DNA of 40,252 bases from Limosilactobacillus gorillae. GTDB lineage: Bacteria; Bacillota; Bacilli; Lactobacillales; Lactobacillaceae. Made by a program: the position numbers and the translations under genes. The notes beneath the pieces are model-generated. The model worked only from the letters and a program-made list of their open reading frames with translations. It did not search any database and was not told the DNA's origin. The stretch is taken from positions 1-40,252 of the forward strand of contig NZ_BCAH01000011.1 in assembly GCF_001293735.1 (NCBI RefSeq), read 5' to 3'. Within the stretch, counting starts at the first letter, position 1, and the number at the start of each line of letters is the position of its first letter. Positions 16,733 through 24,604 of this stretch are shown in pieces.

Positions 16733-17275
16733 ATGCCAGAAAAAATAACAGAGCGGGGGTACATGAAAGAGGCCTTTAAGGAGGCACACCAAGCTCAGAT
16801 CATGGGTGAAGTACCAATCGGGGCTGTGGTGGTTCACCAGGGTCAAATCATTGGTCGAGGTCACAACATGCGAGAGAAATTTCAGGATGCCACCTATCAC
16901 GCAGAAGTATTAGCAATTATGGAAGCCTGTCAGGTACTAGGATCATGGCGCCTAGAAGATTGCGACCTTTATGTAACCCTGGAGCCGTGTATCATGTGTG
17001 CAGGGGCGATTATTAACGCCCGGGTTAAGCGGGTCTTTTTTGCGGCTCCGGATCGAAAGGCAGGCGCTACAACGTCTTTGTATCACCTCCTAGAAGACGA
17101 GCGGCTTAATCACCAAGCTGAAGTTCATCAGGGCTTAATGCAAGAAGAGGCTAGTAAGATGCTCAAGGAATTCTTTAAAAACATTCGTAAGCGCCAAAAG
17201 GTGGCTAAGAAAAAACGACGCCTAGAAGAAATTGACGGGGTAAAGACTAGTCAGTCATGGGAAAATAATGTATAA
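16733..17275 (+). CDS. tadA: tRNA-specific adenosine deaminase
   Basis: TadA converts adenosine-34 of tRNA-Arg(ACG) to inosine, needed to read CGN codons. The zinc deaminase motifs are present: HAEVLAI with the catalytic Glu and EPCIMCAGAI with two zinc Cys. The 180-residue form has a basic C-terminal tail (KRQKVAKKKRR) longer than in the smallest homologues. GGGGGTG lies before the ATG. Its stop codon overlaps the -10 of the SRP RNA promoter. The tadA-ffs-dnaX order is common in lactobacilli. Confidence 0.95.
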   Translation: MPEKITERGYMKEAFKEAHQAQIMGEVPIGAVVVHQGQIIGRGHNMREKFQDATYHAEVLAIMEACQVLGSWRLEDCDLYVTLEPCIMCAGAIINARVKRVFFAAPDRKAGATTSLYHLLEDERLNHQAEVHQGLMQEEASKMLKEFFKNIRKRQKVAKKKRRLEEIDGVKTSQSWENNV

Positions 17276-17276
17276 T
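17271..17276 (+). promoter_or_regulatory. -10 element of the SRP RNA gene
   Basis: A perfect TATAAT at 17271-17276 overlaps the tadA stop codon and places the RNA start near 17283. The -35 at 17248-17253 (TAGTCA) is weak. Confidence 0.65.
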
Positions 17277-17282
17277 TGGTAT

Positions 17283-17377
17283 TGCCGTTAGGCCTTAGGG
17301 CAAGGGCATCCTTACGAACCGTGTCAGGCCTGGAAGGGAGCAGCACTAAGTTTGTGATTCCTTGTGCCCTAAGTTTT
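17283..17377 (+). ncRNA. ffs: Signal recognition particle RNA (4.5S-like)
   Basis: The conserved SRP domain IV is clear: GTGTCAGGCCTGGAAGGGAG followed by CAGCAC, the Ffh-binding loop. The ends CTTAGGGCAAGG and CCTTGTGCCCTAAG close the long helix. The length is about 95 nucleotides, the small bacterial type without an Alu domain. It works with Ffh and FtsY in co-translational membrane targeting. The 3' arm runs into five T, which may help termination. Confidence 0.95.
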
Positions 17378-17392
17378 TAAGAAATTAACCAG

Positions 17393-17425
17393 GAGGCTGT
17401 GATAAAAGTGTCACAGCCTCTTTTA
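17393..17425 (+). terminator. Terminator downstream of the SRP RNA
   Basis: GAGGCTGTGA (17393-17402) pairs perfectly with TCACAGCCTC (17411-17420) around an 8-base loop, followed by TTTT. Confidence 0.8.
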
Positions 17426-17472
17426 GATCCTAATGCACAAATACGCCAAGTCAGACATAATTGATACTTGCG

Positions 17473-17520
17473 GGAGTGTGACGATGAAATCATGATTTCT
17501 GTCACACTCCTTTTCTTTTT
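17473..17520 (+). terminator. Second tandem terminator before dnaX
   Basis: GGAGTGTGAC (17473-17482) pairs perfectly with GTCACACTCC (17501-17510). The loop region contains a further palindrome GAAATCATGATTTC, and TTTTCTTTTT follows. With the preceding hairpin it insulates dnaX from the SRP RNA gene. Confidence 0.85.
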
Positions 17521-17533
17521 TCCCAACATATTC

Positions 17534-17563
17534 TTTTTGTGGACGAAGAAAAGCTAGTATAAT
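17534..17563 (+). promoter_or_regulatory. Putative promoter of the dnaX operon
   Basis: A consensus TATAAT at 17558-17563 follows the tandem terminators and lies 37 bases before the dnaX start. The best -35 is TTTTTG (17534-17539) with an 18-base spacer, a weak match. Confidence 0.55.
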
Positions 17564-17599
17564 GGTGAAAGATATCTTCAATAGCAAGGGGGAAAAGAA

Positions 17600-19276
17600 A
17601 TGAGTTATCAGGCGCTGTACCGGGTTTGGCGCCCGCAACGATTTGCCGATTTGGTTGGTCAACAGATAGTTTCAACAACCTTAAAAAATGCAATTATCAC
17701 TAAAAAGATCAGTCACGCCTACCTCTTTGCCGGACCGCGGGGGACAGGTAAAACGTCAGCGGCCAAGATTTTTGCTAAGGCGGTCAATTGCCACCACCAA
17801 CAAGACGGGGAACCATGTAATCAATGTGAAATCTGCCGGGCAATTACTGCCGGTCAGCTAAACGACGTTATTGAAATTGATGCCGCCTCAAATAACGGGG
17901 TGGAACAGATTCGCGATATTCGCGATAAGGTTAAGTACGCTCCTACGCAGGCTGATTATAAGGTTTACATCATTGATGAAGTCCACATGTTATCAACGGG
18001 GGCTTTTAACGCCCTGCTGAAAACACTGGAGGAGCCACCGGCTAACGTGATCTTTATCCTTGCAACGACGGAGCCTCATAAAATTCCGTTGACGATTATT
18101 TCGCGGGTTCAGCGGTTTGATTTTCGGCGAATCAGTGCTAAGGATGCCTTTGCGCGGATGAAGTACATCTTGGATCAAAAGCAAGTTGCCTATCAAGAAG
18201 ATGCCCTGCGAGTGATTGCCAACGCCGCGGAGGGTGGGATGCGGGATGCCTTAAGTATCTTGGATCAGGCCCTTTCCTTTGGTGAGGAGCAGGTTACGAT
18301 GGAAGATGCCCTCTTGGTAACTGGTAGCGTCACTAAGCAACTGGTACGGGAGTACTTCTTACAGGTTGCTGATGGTGATAGTGCGATGGCCCTTAAAACC
18401 TTAACCAAGATAATTGGGGCTGGTAAGGATGGTCAGCGTTTCATTGAGGACCTAATCTCCTTTATCCGTGACGTACTTTTGTACCAGGAGTCGCCGGATT
18501 TGATCGACCTACCAACGACTGGCTTTGTAAAGGAAGATTTTGAACAATTAAAGAACGCCGCTACCCCAATGGCTCTTTATCAGATGATTGACACCTTAAA
18601 CGACATTCAACAGGAGATGCGGTTCACCACCCATCCGGATGTTTACTTGGAGGTTTTAACCGTTCAGCTTTGTCAGGTGAGAGAAAGCAGGACCGATCAA
18701 GAAGAACTCGATCAACTACGTCAGACGGTTGTAAGCCTGCAACAGGAGGTAACCAAGCTGCGCCAGGCACCTACGGTTGTTGAAAAGAAGGTTATGCCCC
18801 CAAAGCCTAGTCGCACCAACAATAAGCAGGCACTACGAATCAACTTAGTTCAGATTAATACAATCCTGGAGCATGCCACCCGACCAGATCTGGAGGACTT
18901 AAAGGAGCTATGGGGTGATATATTATCACTCTTAGATAATGCGCAGGGATCGCTAATTAATATCTCAGAGCCAGTGGCAGCCAGTCCAGCTGGGGTGGTG
19001 GTTTCCTTTGATAATAACTTCTTGTTTGAACAGGCTAATGGGGGCAACCTTAGTGATGCCATGGGAGCGGCTTTGCAGCGCTTGACGGGGACTGAGCGGC
19101 AAGTTGTTTTCGTTCCTAAGGATAAGTGGCCACAGATTCGCCAGGACTTTTTGATCGAAAAGGGCTACTTAAAAAACGGGGGTAAAAAAGAAGCTCCTAA
19201 AAAAAGTGATGATCCAGTGATTAGCCAAGCGGAAAAACTGTTTGGTGCAGATGCAATTGAAATTCACAATGATTAA
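17600..19276 (+). CDS. dnaX: DNA polymerase III subunits gamma/tau
   Basis: DnaX is the ATP-driven core of the clamp loader that places the beta clamp on primed DNA. In 558 residues it has Walker A GPRGTGKTSA (about 45-54), zinc-binding Cys in CNQCEIC, Walker B VYIIDEVHML, and sensor region LATTEPHKIP. The polymerase-binding C-terminal part begins after about 370. No convincing programmed frameshift site was found, so a single tau-like product is likely. The start is preceded by AAGGGGG. It heads a long operon of replication and repair genes. Confidence 0.97.
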   Translation: MSYQALYRVWRPQRFADLVGQQIVSTTLKNAIITKKISHAYLFAGPRGTGKTSAAKIFAKAVNCHHQQDGEPCNQCEICRAITAGQLNDVIEIDAASNNGVEQIRDIRDKVKYAPTQADYKVYIIDEVHMLSTGAFNALLKTLEEPPANVIFILATTEPHKIPLTIISRVQRFDFRRISAKDAFARMKYILDQKQVAYQEDALRVIANAAEGGMRDALSILDQALSFGEEQVTMEDALLVTGSVTKQLVREYFLQVADGDSAMALKTLTKIIGAGKDGQRFIEDLISFIRDVLLYQESPDLIDLPTTGFVKEDFEQLKNAATPMALYQMIDTLNDIQQEMRFTTHPDVYLEVLTVQLCQVRESRTDQEELDQLRQTVVSLQQEVTKLRQAPTVVEKKVMPPKPSRTNNKQALRINLVQINTILEHATRPDLEDLKELWGDILSLLDNAQGSLINISEPVAASPAGVVVSFDNNFLFEQANGGNLSDAMGAALQRLTGTERQVVFVPKDKWPQIRQDFLIEKGYLKNGGKKEAPKKSDDPVISQAEKLFGADAIEIHND

Positions 19277-19301
19277 TTAAAATAAAGGATGGTAATCAAT
19301 T

Positions 19302-19610
19302 ATGATGCGCGGAATGAACATGCAAAAGATGATGAAGCAGGCTCAAAAGATGCAAAAGCAAATGATGGCTGAACAAGAAGAGTTGGCCGCAACTGAATTC
19401 GTTGGCCTAGCACCGGATGACATGGTGACGGTAACCTTAACCGGTGATAAGAAGGTTAAGGACTTGAAAATTAACCCAGAAGCCGTTGACCCAGATGATG
19501 TTGATATGTTAAGCGACCTAATCGTGGCCGCTTTAAACGACGGCTTACAAAAGGTTGACGATGCCACCCAAGATAAGATGGGCAAATACACCCGCGGCCT
19601 GGGAATGTAG
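19302..19610 (+). CDS. ybaB: YbaB/EbfC nucleoid-associated protein
   Basis: This 102-residue protein belongs to the YbaB/EbfC family of small dimeric DNA-binding proteins. It has the usual Met/Lys-rich start [17 protein letters not shown], the central [22 protein letters not shown], and the C-terminal helix with [13 protein letters not shown]. It sits between dnaX and recR, its near-universal position. AAAGGATGG lies before the paired ATG codons; either Met could be first. Confidence 0.96.
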   Translation: MMRGMNMQKMMKQAQKMQKQMMAEQEELAATEFVGLAPDDMVTVTLTGDKKVKDLKINPEAVDPDDVDMLSDLIVAALNDGLQKVDDATQDKMGKYTRGLGM

Positions 19611-19625
19611 GACCAGGGTGAGCGA

Positions 19626-20225
19626 ATGCAATATCCAGAACCAATTGCGCGCCTAATTGATAGCTACATGAAGCTTCCCGGAATTGGGGAGAAGTCGGCA
19701 ACCCGGCTGGCCTTTTACACCCTGGGGATGAGTGATGAGGATGTGGATAATTTTGCTAAATCACTGCGGGCGGTAAAAAAAGATCTCCATTACTGCAGTA
19801 TCTGTGGCAATATTACCGAAGACGACCCGTGTCCAATTTGTAAGGATAAGACCCGGGATCAAACGCGCTTGTTGGTGGTCGAACGATCAAGGGATATCAT
19901 GGCAATGGAGCGTATGAAGGAGTACCACGGTCTGTATCACGTCTTACATGGGACTATTTCCCCAAGCGAGGGGACTGGGCCACAGGACATCAACTTAGAA
20001 AGTCTTTTGAGGCGCTTAGAGAAGCATAAGGAGGTTCAAGAAATAATTGTTGCCACTAATGCTTCGCTGGACGGGGAAACTACTGCTCAGTACCTGGCCC
20101 ACTTAATTAAGCCGGCCGGCATTAAAGTAACGCGCTTAGCTCACGGACTTTCAGCGGGAGCCGACATTGACTACACGGACGAAGTGACCCTTTTCCGGGC
20201 TGTCCAAGGTCGAACGGAGATGTAA
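19626..20225 (+). CDS. recR: Recombination protein RecR
   Basis: RecR (199 residues) acts with RecO and RecF to load RecA on gapped DNA. The order is a helix-hairpin-helix ([15 protein letters not shown], about 16-30), a four-Cys zinc finger CSICGN...CPIC (about 57-72), and a Toprim domain starting [15 protein letters not shown] with a later [13 protein letters not shown]. Full length and all motifs intact. It follows ybaB by 15 bases with GGTGAG before the ATG. Confidence 0.98.
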   Translation: MQYPEPIARLIDSYMKLPGIGEKSATRLAFYTLGMSDEDVDNFAKSLRAVKKDLHYCSICGNITEDDPCPICKDKTRDQTRLLVVERSRDIMAMERMKEYHGLYHVLHGTISPSEGTGPQDINLESLLRRLEKHKEVQEIIVATNASLDGETTAQYLAHLIKPAGIKVTRLAHGLSAGADIDYTDEVTLFRAVQGRTEM

Positions 20226-20226
20226 G

Positions 20227-20475
20227 ATGTTTTTTAAACGATCACAACACCAAGTTGAACAGGCGGGTAACCAGCGCCTGTTAAACCTTATTTACCAAAC
20301 TAAGGACAGTTGGGACCACGCAAAGGAGACGGAGCGGGCCGTATACGAAAGTGATGTAAGTAATGAACTAAAGGAGCGGACTAAGCTCCAAGAACGTAAG
20401 TACCTATACCTGTATGACCTGGCTCGTAAACGTGGATTACACGGTAAAACGAATACTGGGGTAATTATGCAATAA
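20227..20475 (+). CDS. yaaL: YaaL family protein (DUF2508)
   Basis: This 82-residue charged protein starts one base after the recR stop and has the spacing and composition of YaaL (DUF2508), found after recR in Bacillus and lactobacilli. It is predicted cytosolic and mostly helical, with no catalytic motif. Function is unknown in the family. The call rests on size, position and a YaaL-like DLARKRGLHGKT-type C-terminus. Confidence 0.8.
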   Translation: MFFKRSQHQVEQAGNQRLLNLIYQTKDSWDHAKETERAVYESDVSNELKERTKLQERKYLYLYDLARKRGLHGKTNTGVIMQ

Positions 20476-20496
20476 AGATAAGGGGCACACCAAGAG

Positions 20497-21141
20497 ATGA
20501 GTGGACGATTTATTAGTTTTGAAGGACCAGATGGAGCGGGAAAGACGAGTGTCTTGAATAATATTCGCCAAGCCCTAATTAACCAGCTGGGAACCCAGGT
20601 TTTGTATACCCGTGAACCCGGGGGAAACCAAATCGCCGAACAAATTCGGGCGGTCCTGCTAGACAAGCAAAATACGGCCATGGATGATTGGACGGAAGCC
20701 TTTTTATACGCAGCGTCACGGCGCCAACATGTGGTACAGACCTTAAAACCAGCTCTGGAAGCGGGAAAGCTGATCCTGTGTGATCGGTACTTGGATAGCT
20801 CGATAGCTTACCAAGGTGGTGGACGTAACTTAGGGGTTGATAAAATCTGGGAACTCAATCAGTATGCGATTGATGGACTCTTACCAGATCTAACGATCTT
20901 TTTGGACTTGCCAGTGGAAACTGGGCTGGCCCGAATTGAAAAGGGGCGTGCCGAGACCATTAACCGCTTAGATGAACAGACGGTCAACTTTCACCGCCGG
21001 GTTCGCCAGGCTTACTTGACCCTTCAGGAACGTTTTCCCGACCGAATTGTCAAGATTAATGCCGACCAGGACCTAAATCAGGTGATTGAAGACGTCCATC
21101 GGGCGATCCATGCCCGTTATGATGATTTGTTTACCAAGTAA
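20497..21141 (+). CDS. tmk: Thymidylate kinase
   Basis: Tmk phosphorylates dTMP to dTDP, an essential step toward dTTP. In 214 residues the P-loop FEGPDGAGKTS is at 7-17, the DRx motif is in LCDRYLDSSIAYQGGGR (about 95-110), and the LID region follows near 145 (GRAETINRLDEQ). The Shine-Dalgarno is weak (AAGGGG, somewhat distant), so coupling from upstream translation is likely. It is part of the dnaX operon, which fits dNTP supply. Confidence 0.97.
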   Translation: MSGRFISFEGPDGAGKTSVLNNIRQALINQLGTQVLYTREPGGNQIAEQIRAVLLDKQNTAMDDWTEAFLYAASRRQHVVQTLKPALEAGKLILCDRYLDSSIAYQGGGRNLGVDKIWELNQYAIDGLLPDLTIFLDLPVETGLARIEKGRAETINRLDEQTVNFHRRVRQAYLTLQERFPDRIVKINADQDLNQVIEDVHRAIHARYDDLFTK

Positions 21142-21153
21142 GGAGGAAGAGTC

Positions 21154-21474
21154 ATGAAGATGATTATGGCCATTGTGCAACCAAAGGATAGCAACCGACT
21201 TCGCGATGCCTTTAACGATGCTAAGATTGGTGCCACCAAGCTTTCCAGTACCGGTGGCTTTTTGCGGGAGGGAAACACAACCTTCATGATTGGGGTTGAT
21301 GATGATCGGGTTAACGAGGTTTTAGAGATCATTAAGAAAAACGCAGAATCTCGTGAACAATACATGACCCCGCCGACACACATGGATAACGGGGCCGGGG
21401 CAATGCCGATTAATGTTCAAGTTGGTGGGGCAACAGTCTTTGTCCTACCGGTTGAACAATTCCTTCACTTCTAA
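21154..21474 (+). CDS. darA: Cyclic-di-AMP receptor, PII-like (DarA/PstA)
   Basis: This 106-residue PII-like trimeric protein binds c-di-AMP (DarA in Bacillus, PstA in Staphylococcus and Listeria). The characteristic opening MIMAIVQPKDSNRLRDAF, the binding loop KLSSTGGFLREGNTTFMIGVDDDRV and the C-terminal VGGATVFVLPVEQF are all present. AAGGAGG precedes the ATG. Its place between tmk and holB is conserved in Firmicutes. The downstream target of this receptor is not established. Confidence 0.95.
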   Translation: MKMIMAIVQPKDSNRLRDAFNDAKIGATKLSSTGGFLREGNTTFMIGVDDDRVNEVLEIIKKNAESREQYMTPPTHMDNGAGAMPINVQVGGATVFVLPVEQFLHF

Positions 21475-21476
21475 CG

Positions 21477-22520
21477 ATGGGAGAAGAGAAGATTCATGAA
21501 CAAGTGGCTAGCGAACTGCAGCCAGAAATAACGGAACGCTTTGCCCGCCTAATTGAAAAGGGAGAATTGGCACACGCCTATCTACTAGTAGGAAGTGTAA
21601 GCATGGGAACTTTCGCCCTTGCAACGGAGGTGGCTCTGCGCCTGTTTTGTAAGTTCTCTGATGATAACGGAAACCCTGACCGCACTTGCGCTGAGTGTCA
21701 GCGGATCCTATCCGGTAATCATCCGGACGTGGTGGTTGCCCGGCCGGAGGGACGCCAGATTAAGGTTGACCAGGTTCGTTACTTAAAGGCTGAGTTTACC
21801 AAAACCGGGGTCGAAGGATCCCAGAAGATTTTCATTATTGACGGTGCCGAAACGTTAACAGGTTCGGCAGCAAACTCGCTGCTGAAGTTTATTGAAGAAC
21901 CAGGAGCTGGAACCTACATCTTCTTACTGACAGCCAATAAAAGTGCTGTTTTGCCGACGGTTAAGTCCCGTTGCCAAATAATTGAGATGCGCCCGCTAGC
22001 CAAAGAAGTGATTAATGCTCAGTTGAAAGAGGTAGGGGTTCCAGCCTACCTTGGGCCGCTTGTTGCGGGGCTGGGGTTAAGTGTGGATCAAGGTGCAGCC
22101 CTGATGGAAGATGATTGGCTAGCTCAGAGTGTAAATCAGGTGATTGATTGGTTTAAAGAGGTTGCCACTGCTAATCCACTGAGTTTTGTTGATGTTCAAA
22201 CAAACCTGGTTAAACAAGCCAGTAATCGTGAAAAACAGCTCGTAATCTTGGACCTGGTGATGACGGTGTGGCGTGATGCCTTGATGATCAAAAATCAGGT
22301 TACTGATCCAGAGCAGCTTCACTTTCGTCAGTGGCAAGAGGCAATCAGTCAAGCAGTCCTACGCCTTCCGGCAAAAAGTGTTCTGGTAGCAAGCGAGCTA
22401 ACCTTAGAAGGGCGCCGCCTCCTTGATCAAAACATCAGCTTTCAAAACGTAATGGAACAGTTAACACTACGCATCCTATTCGTGGTGACGGGGGATTTTA
22501 GTGAGGAAAGAAGGAATTAA
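21477..22520 (+). CDS. holB: DNA polymerase III subunit delta'
   Basis: HolB (347 residues) is the delta' subunit of the clamp loader. The AAA+ core has the zinc-type Cys cluster CKF...CAEC, IFIIDGAETLTGSAANSLLKFIEEP as the Walker B region, and LPTVKSRCQII near the sensor. The P-loop position reads VGSVSMGTFALA and lacks the GKT lysine, so it is not expected to hydrolyse ATP. The start lies two bases after the darA stop and has no clear Shine-Dalgarno, which implies translational coupling. Confidence 0.95.
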   Translation: MGEEKIHEQVASELQPEITERFARLIEKGELAHAYLLVGSVSMGTFALATEVALRLFCKFSDDNGNPDRTCAECQRILSGNHPDVVVARPEGRQIKVDQVRYLKAEFTKTGVEGSQKIFIIDGAETLTGSAANSLLKFIEEPGAGTYIFLLTANKSAVLPTVKSRCQIIEMRPLAKEVINAQLKEVGVPAYLGPLVAGLGLSVDQGAALMEDDWLAQSVNQVIDWFKEVATANPLSFVDVQTNLVKQASNREKQLVILDLVMTVWRDALMIKNQVTDPEQLHFRQWQEAISQAVLRLPAKSVLVASELTLEGRRLLDQNISFQNVMEQLTLRILFVVTGDFSEERRN

Positions 22521-22522
22521 CC

Positions 22523-22858
22523 GTGAGTGAGCATCTTGATAAGGGAAATATTTACGATCGCTTAAACCAGACTATCAGCCAAACCAGGGAACTGGTGGCT
22601 AGTATGGAGGGCCTCCAAAAGATGATGACTCAGGTGTTAGAAGAAAATGCTGCCCTGTCAATTGAAAATGATCACCTGCGTCGCCTACTGGAATCACAGA
22701 GTGAGCAACAAGCGGGGGGGTTAACGGCCTCACAAAAGAAGTTACAAAAGATTTATGAAGAGGGTTTTCACATTTGTCACGAATACTATGGTAAGCGTCG
22801 TGATGATGAATGCCTCTTTTGTCAGTCGACACTTAACCCGCGTAAGAAAGGAAATTAG
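22523..22858 (+). CDS. yabA: Replication initiation control protein YabA
   Basis: YabA (111 residues) restrains initiation by binding DnaA and the DnaN clamp. An N-terminal coiled coil (about 15-60: RELVASMEGLQKMMTQVLEE and following) is joined to a C-terminal zinc-binding part with CHEYYGKRRDDECLFC. It starts with GTG at 22523, with AAGGAA upstream, two bases after holB. Its stop is immediately followed by the rsmI ATG. Confidence 0.96.
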   Translation: MSEHLDKGNIYDRLNQTISQTRELVASMEGLQKMMTQVLEENAALSIENDHLRRLLESQSEQQAGGLTASQKKLQKIYEEGFHICHEYYGKRRDDECLFCQSTLNPRKKGN

Positions 22859-23716
22859 ATGCAAGTACAGGCAAGTTTTCAAGAGCACCCAACGGGGACA
22901 CTCTACCTGGTGCCAACTCCGATTGGGAACCTAGACGACATGACCTTTCGAGCGATCAAGGTCTTAAAAGAGGCCGAATTGATTTGTGCTGAAGATACCC
23001 GTCACACCCGTCAGCTCCTAAACCACTTTGCAATTGAGACGAAGGCAATCAGTTTTCACGAGCATAATACCGAGCAGCGAATTCCGGAGCTGATTAACCG
23101 CCTGAAACAGGGGGCCACTTTGGCGCAGTGCAGTGATGCGGGGATGCCCTCGATTTCTGATCCCGGTAAGGAATTGGTAGCAGCCTGTATTGAAGCGGGA
23201 ATTGCCGTCGTACCCTTACCAGGCGCAAATGCTGCCTTGACGGCGTTAATTGCCTCAGGACTTTGTCCACAACCCTTTTACTTTTACGGTTTTTTAGAGC
23301 GTAAGCACCAGCAACAGGTAACGGAATTGGAGCAGCTGAAGAACCGGCGGGAAACGATGATCTTTTACGAGGCGCCTCACCGTTTAGCAAAGACCCTAGC
23401 TTCAATGGTGGAGGTCTTTGGTAAGGATCGTCCGGCTGTTTTGGCCCGGGAGTTAACTAAGCGCTACGAAGAGTTTGCACGGGGGAGTTTGGACGAACTA
23501 TTATCCTGGGCAAAGGAAGGCGTCCGCGGTGAATTTGTGGTGATGGTAGCTGGTAACGACCATCCTACCGAAGAAGATGCTCCAACGGGAAGTCCATTAG
23601 AACAGATTAAAGCTGCTATTGAAGGAGGACAAAGCCCAAACGTTGCAATTAAGCAGGTGGCTAAGCGTCTAGGCTTAAATCGCCAGGAGCTGTATCGACA
23701 GTATCACCAACTATAG
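22859..23716 (+). CDS. rsmI: 16S rRNA (cytidine-1402-2'-O)-methyltransferase
   Basis: RsmI 2'-O-methylates C1402 of 16S rRNA in the decoding centre using S-adenosylmethionine. In 285 residues the tetrapyrrole-methylase-like fold shows LVPTPIGNLDDMTFRA (about 18-33), CAEDTRHTRQLLNHF, SDAGMPSISDPG, and the late FYEAPHRLAKTL. The start is directly adjacent to the yabA stop, with AAGGAAA upstream. It is a standard neighbour of yabA in Firmicutes. Confidence 0.97.
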   Translation: MQVQASFQEHPTGTLYLVPTPIGNLDDMTFRAIKVLKEAELICAEDTRHTRQLLNHFAIETKAISFHEHNTEQRIPELINRLKQGATLAQCSDAGMPSISDPGKELVAACIEAGIAVVPLPGANAALTALIASGLCPQPFYFYGFLERKHQQQVTELEQLKNRRETMIFYEAPHRLAKTLASMVEVFGKDRPAVLARELTKRYEEFARGSLDELLSWAKEGVRGEFVVMVAGNDHPTEEDAPTGSPLEQIKAAIEGGQSPNVAIKQVAKRLGLNRQELYRQYHQL

Positions 23717-23735
23717 GAAGGAACGAACAGTAAGC

Positions 23736-24488
23736 ATGGCAACGAAATTTGAAATGCACCATCACATCAAGTACTACGAGTGTGATAGTAGTGGGCACCC
23801 AACGTTAGCAATGATCGTAGCGATGCTAATTCTAGCCTCCGAGGCCGACAACGATGCCAATGGGGTGGGATTAAAGCGTGCAGGGCAGTACGGTGGAGGC
23901 TGGGTGATCATTAATTATGAGGGTAACCTTGCGGAGCACCAACCCGTTAAGGGTGAGGAAGTAATCTTGGGAACACGGGTCCGGGCCTACAACCGTTTTT
24001 TTGTGATCCGTGACTTCTGGGTTAAGGACTTAGCGGGAAATTACTATGCTAAGGTTAGCGGGACCTTTGTCTTTATGAACCTTGAAAAACGTCGAATTAT
24101 GACGATTCCCCAGGAAATGATCGATACCTTCCAAATGGAAGAGACCAAAAGGATTCCGCGCTTAGAAAAACCAGCCCCCATCGATGACCAAACAGGGTGG
24201 CCAACACGGGACTATCGGGTTCGCTACTTTGATATTGACGGTAACCGCCACGTCAATAACGCCCACTACTTTGAGTGGATGATGGATGTCTTGGATGGTG
24301 ACTTTTTACGTAATTACCAAGTGGTAAAAATGCAAATTGAATTTGCCCATGAGGTTCGCTACGGCCAGACCGTAACGAGCACTGGCTCACTCCCTGCTCA
24401 GGATGGTAACCTGATGATTACTCATCACCAGATTACCTGCCAAGGCGAGGAGAGTGCCCGGGCGACTTTGTACTGGAAAAAGCGTTAA
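23736..24488 (+). CDS. Acyl-ACP thioesterase
   Basis: This 250-residue double hot-dog protein of the FatA/FatB-type acyl-ACP thioesterase family releases fatty acids from acyl carrier protein. The first hot-dog domain includes YYECDSSGHPTLAMIVAMLI; the second begins near 155 with RVRYFDIDGNRHVNNAHYFEWM, which contains the conserved Asn and His of the catalytic group. Length is normal for the bacterial enzyme. It ends the dnaX operon. It is not related in sequence to the AvrD-like hot-dog protein elsewhere in the window beyond a shared fold type. Confidence 0.93.
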   Translation: MATKFEMHHHIKYYECDSSGHPTLAMIVAMLILASEADNDANGVGLKRAGQYGGGWVIINYEGNLAEHQPVKGEEVILGTRVRAYNRFFVIRDFWVKDLAGNYYAKVSGTFVFMNLEKRRIMTIPQEMIDTFQMEETKRIPRLEKPAPIDDQTGWPTRDYRVRYFDIDGNRHVNNAHYFEWMMDVLDGDFLRNYQVVKMQIEFAHEVRYGQTVTSTGSLPAQDGNLMITHHQITCQGEESARATLYWKKR

Positions 24489-24537
24489 TAACGTATGTGA
24501 AGAAGGGACGTGTGACGATTTTGTTGCTGTCTCTTTT

Positions 24538-24567
24538 TTAACAGGCAGCCCATATTCGTGCTATTCT
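24538..24567 (+). promoter_or_regulatory. Putative promoter of the polyphosphate operon
   Basis: TTAACA (24538-24543) and TATTCT (24562-24567) are 18 bases apart, 37 bases before the first gene's GTG. No strong terminator for the preceding operon is visible, so readthrough from the thioesterase gene is possible. Confidence 0.45.
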
Positions 24568-24604
24568 AAAGAAAGAAAAAAACTCATGATGGGGAGTGGT
24601 GTAC

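Noticed and set aside
19182-19206. A-rich runs near the end of dnaX as a programmed frameshift site
   Set aside because: The runs are preceded by T in the reading frame, so they do not form a canonical X XXY YYZ heptamer, and they lie too near the C-terminus to make a gamma-like form.
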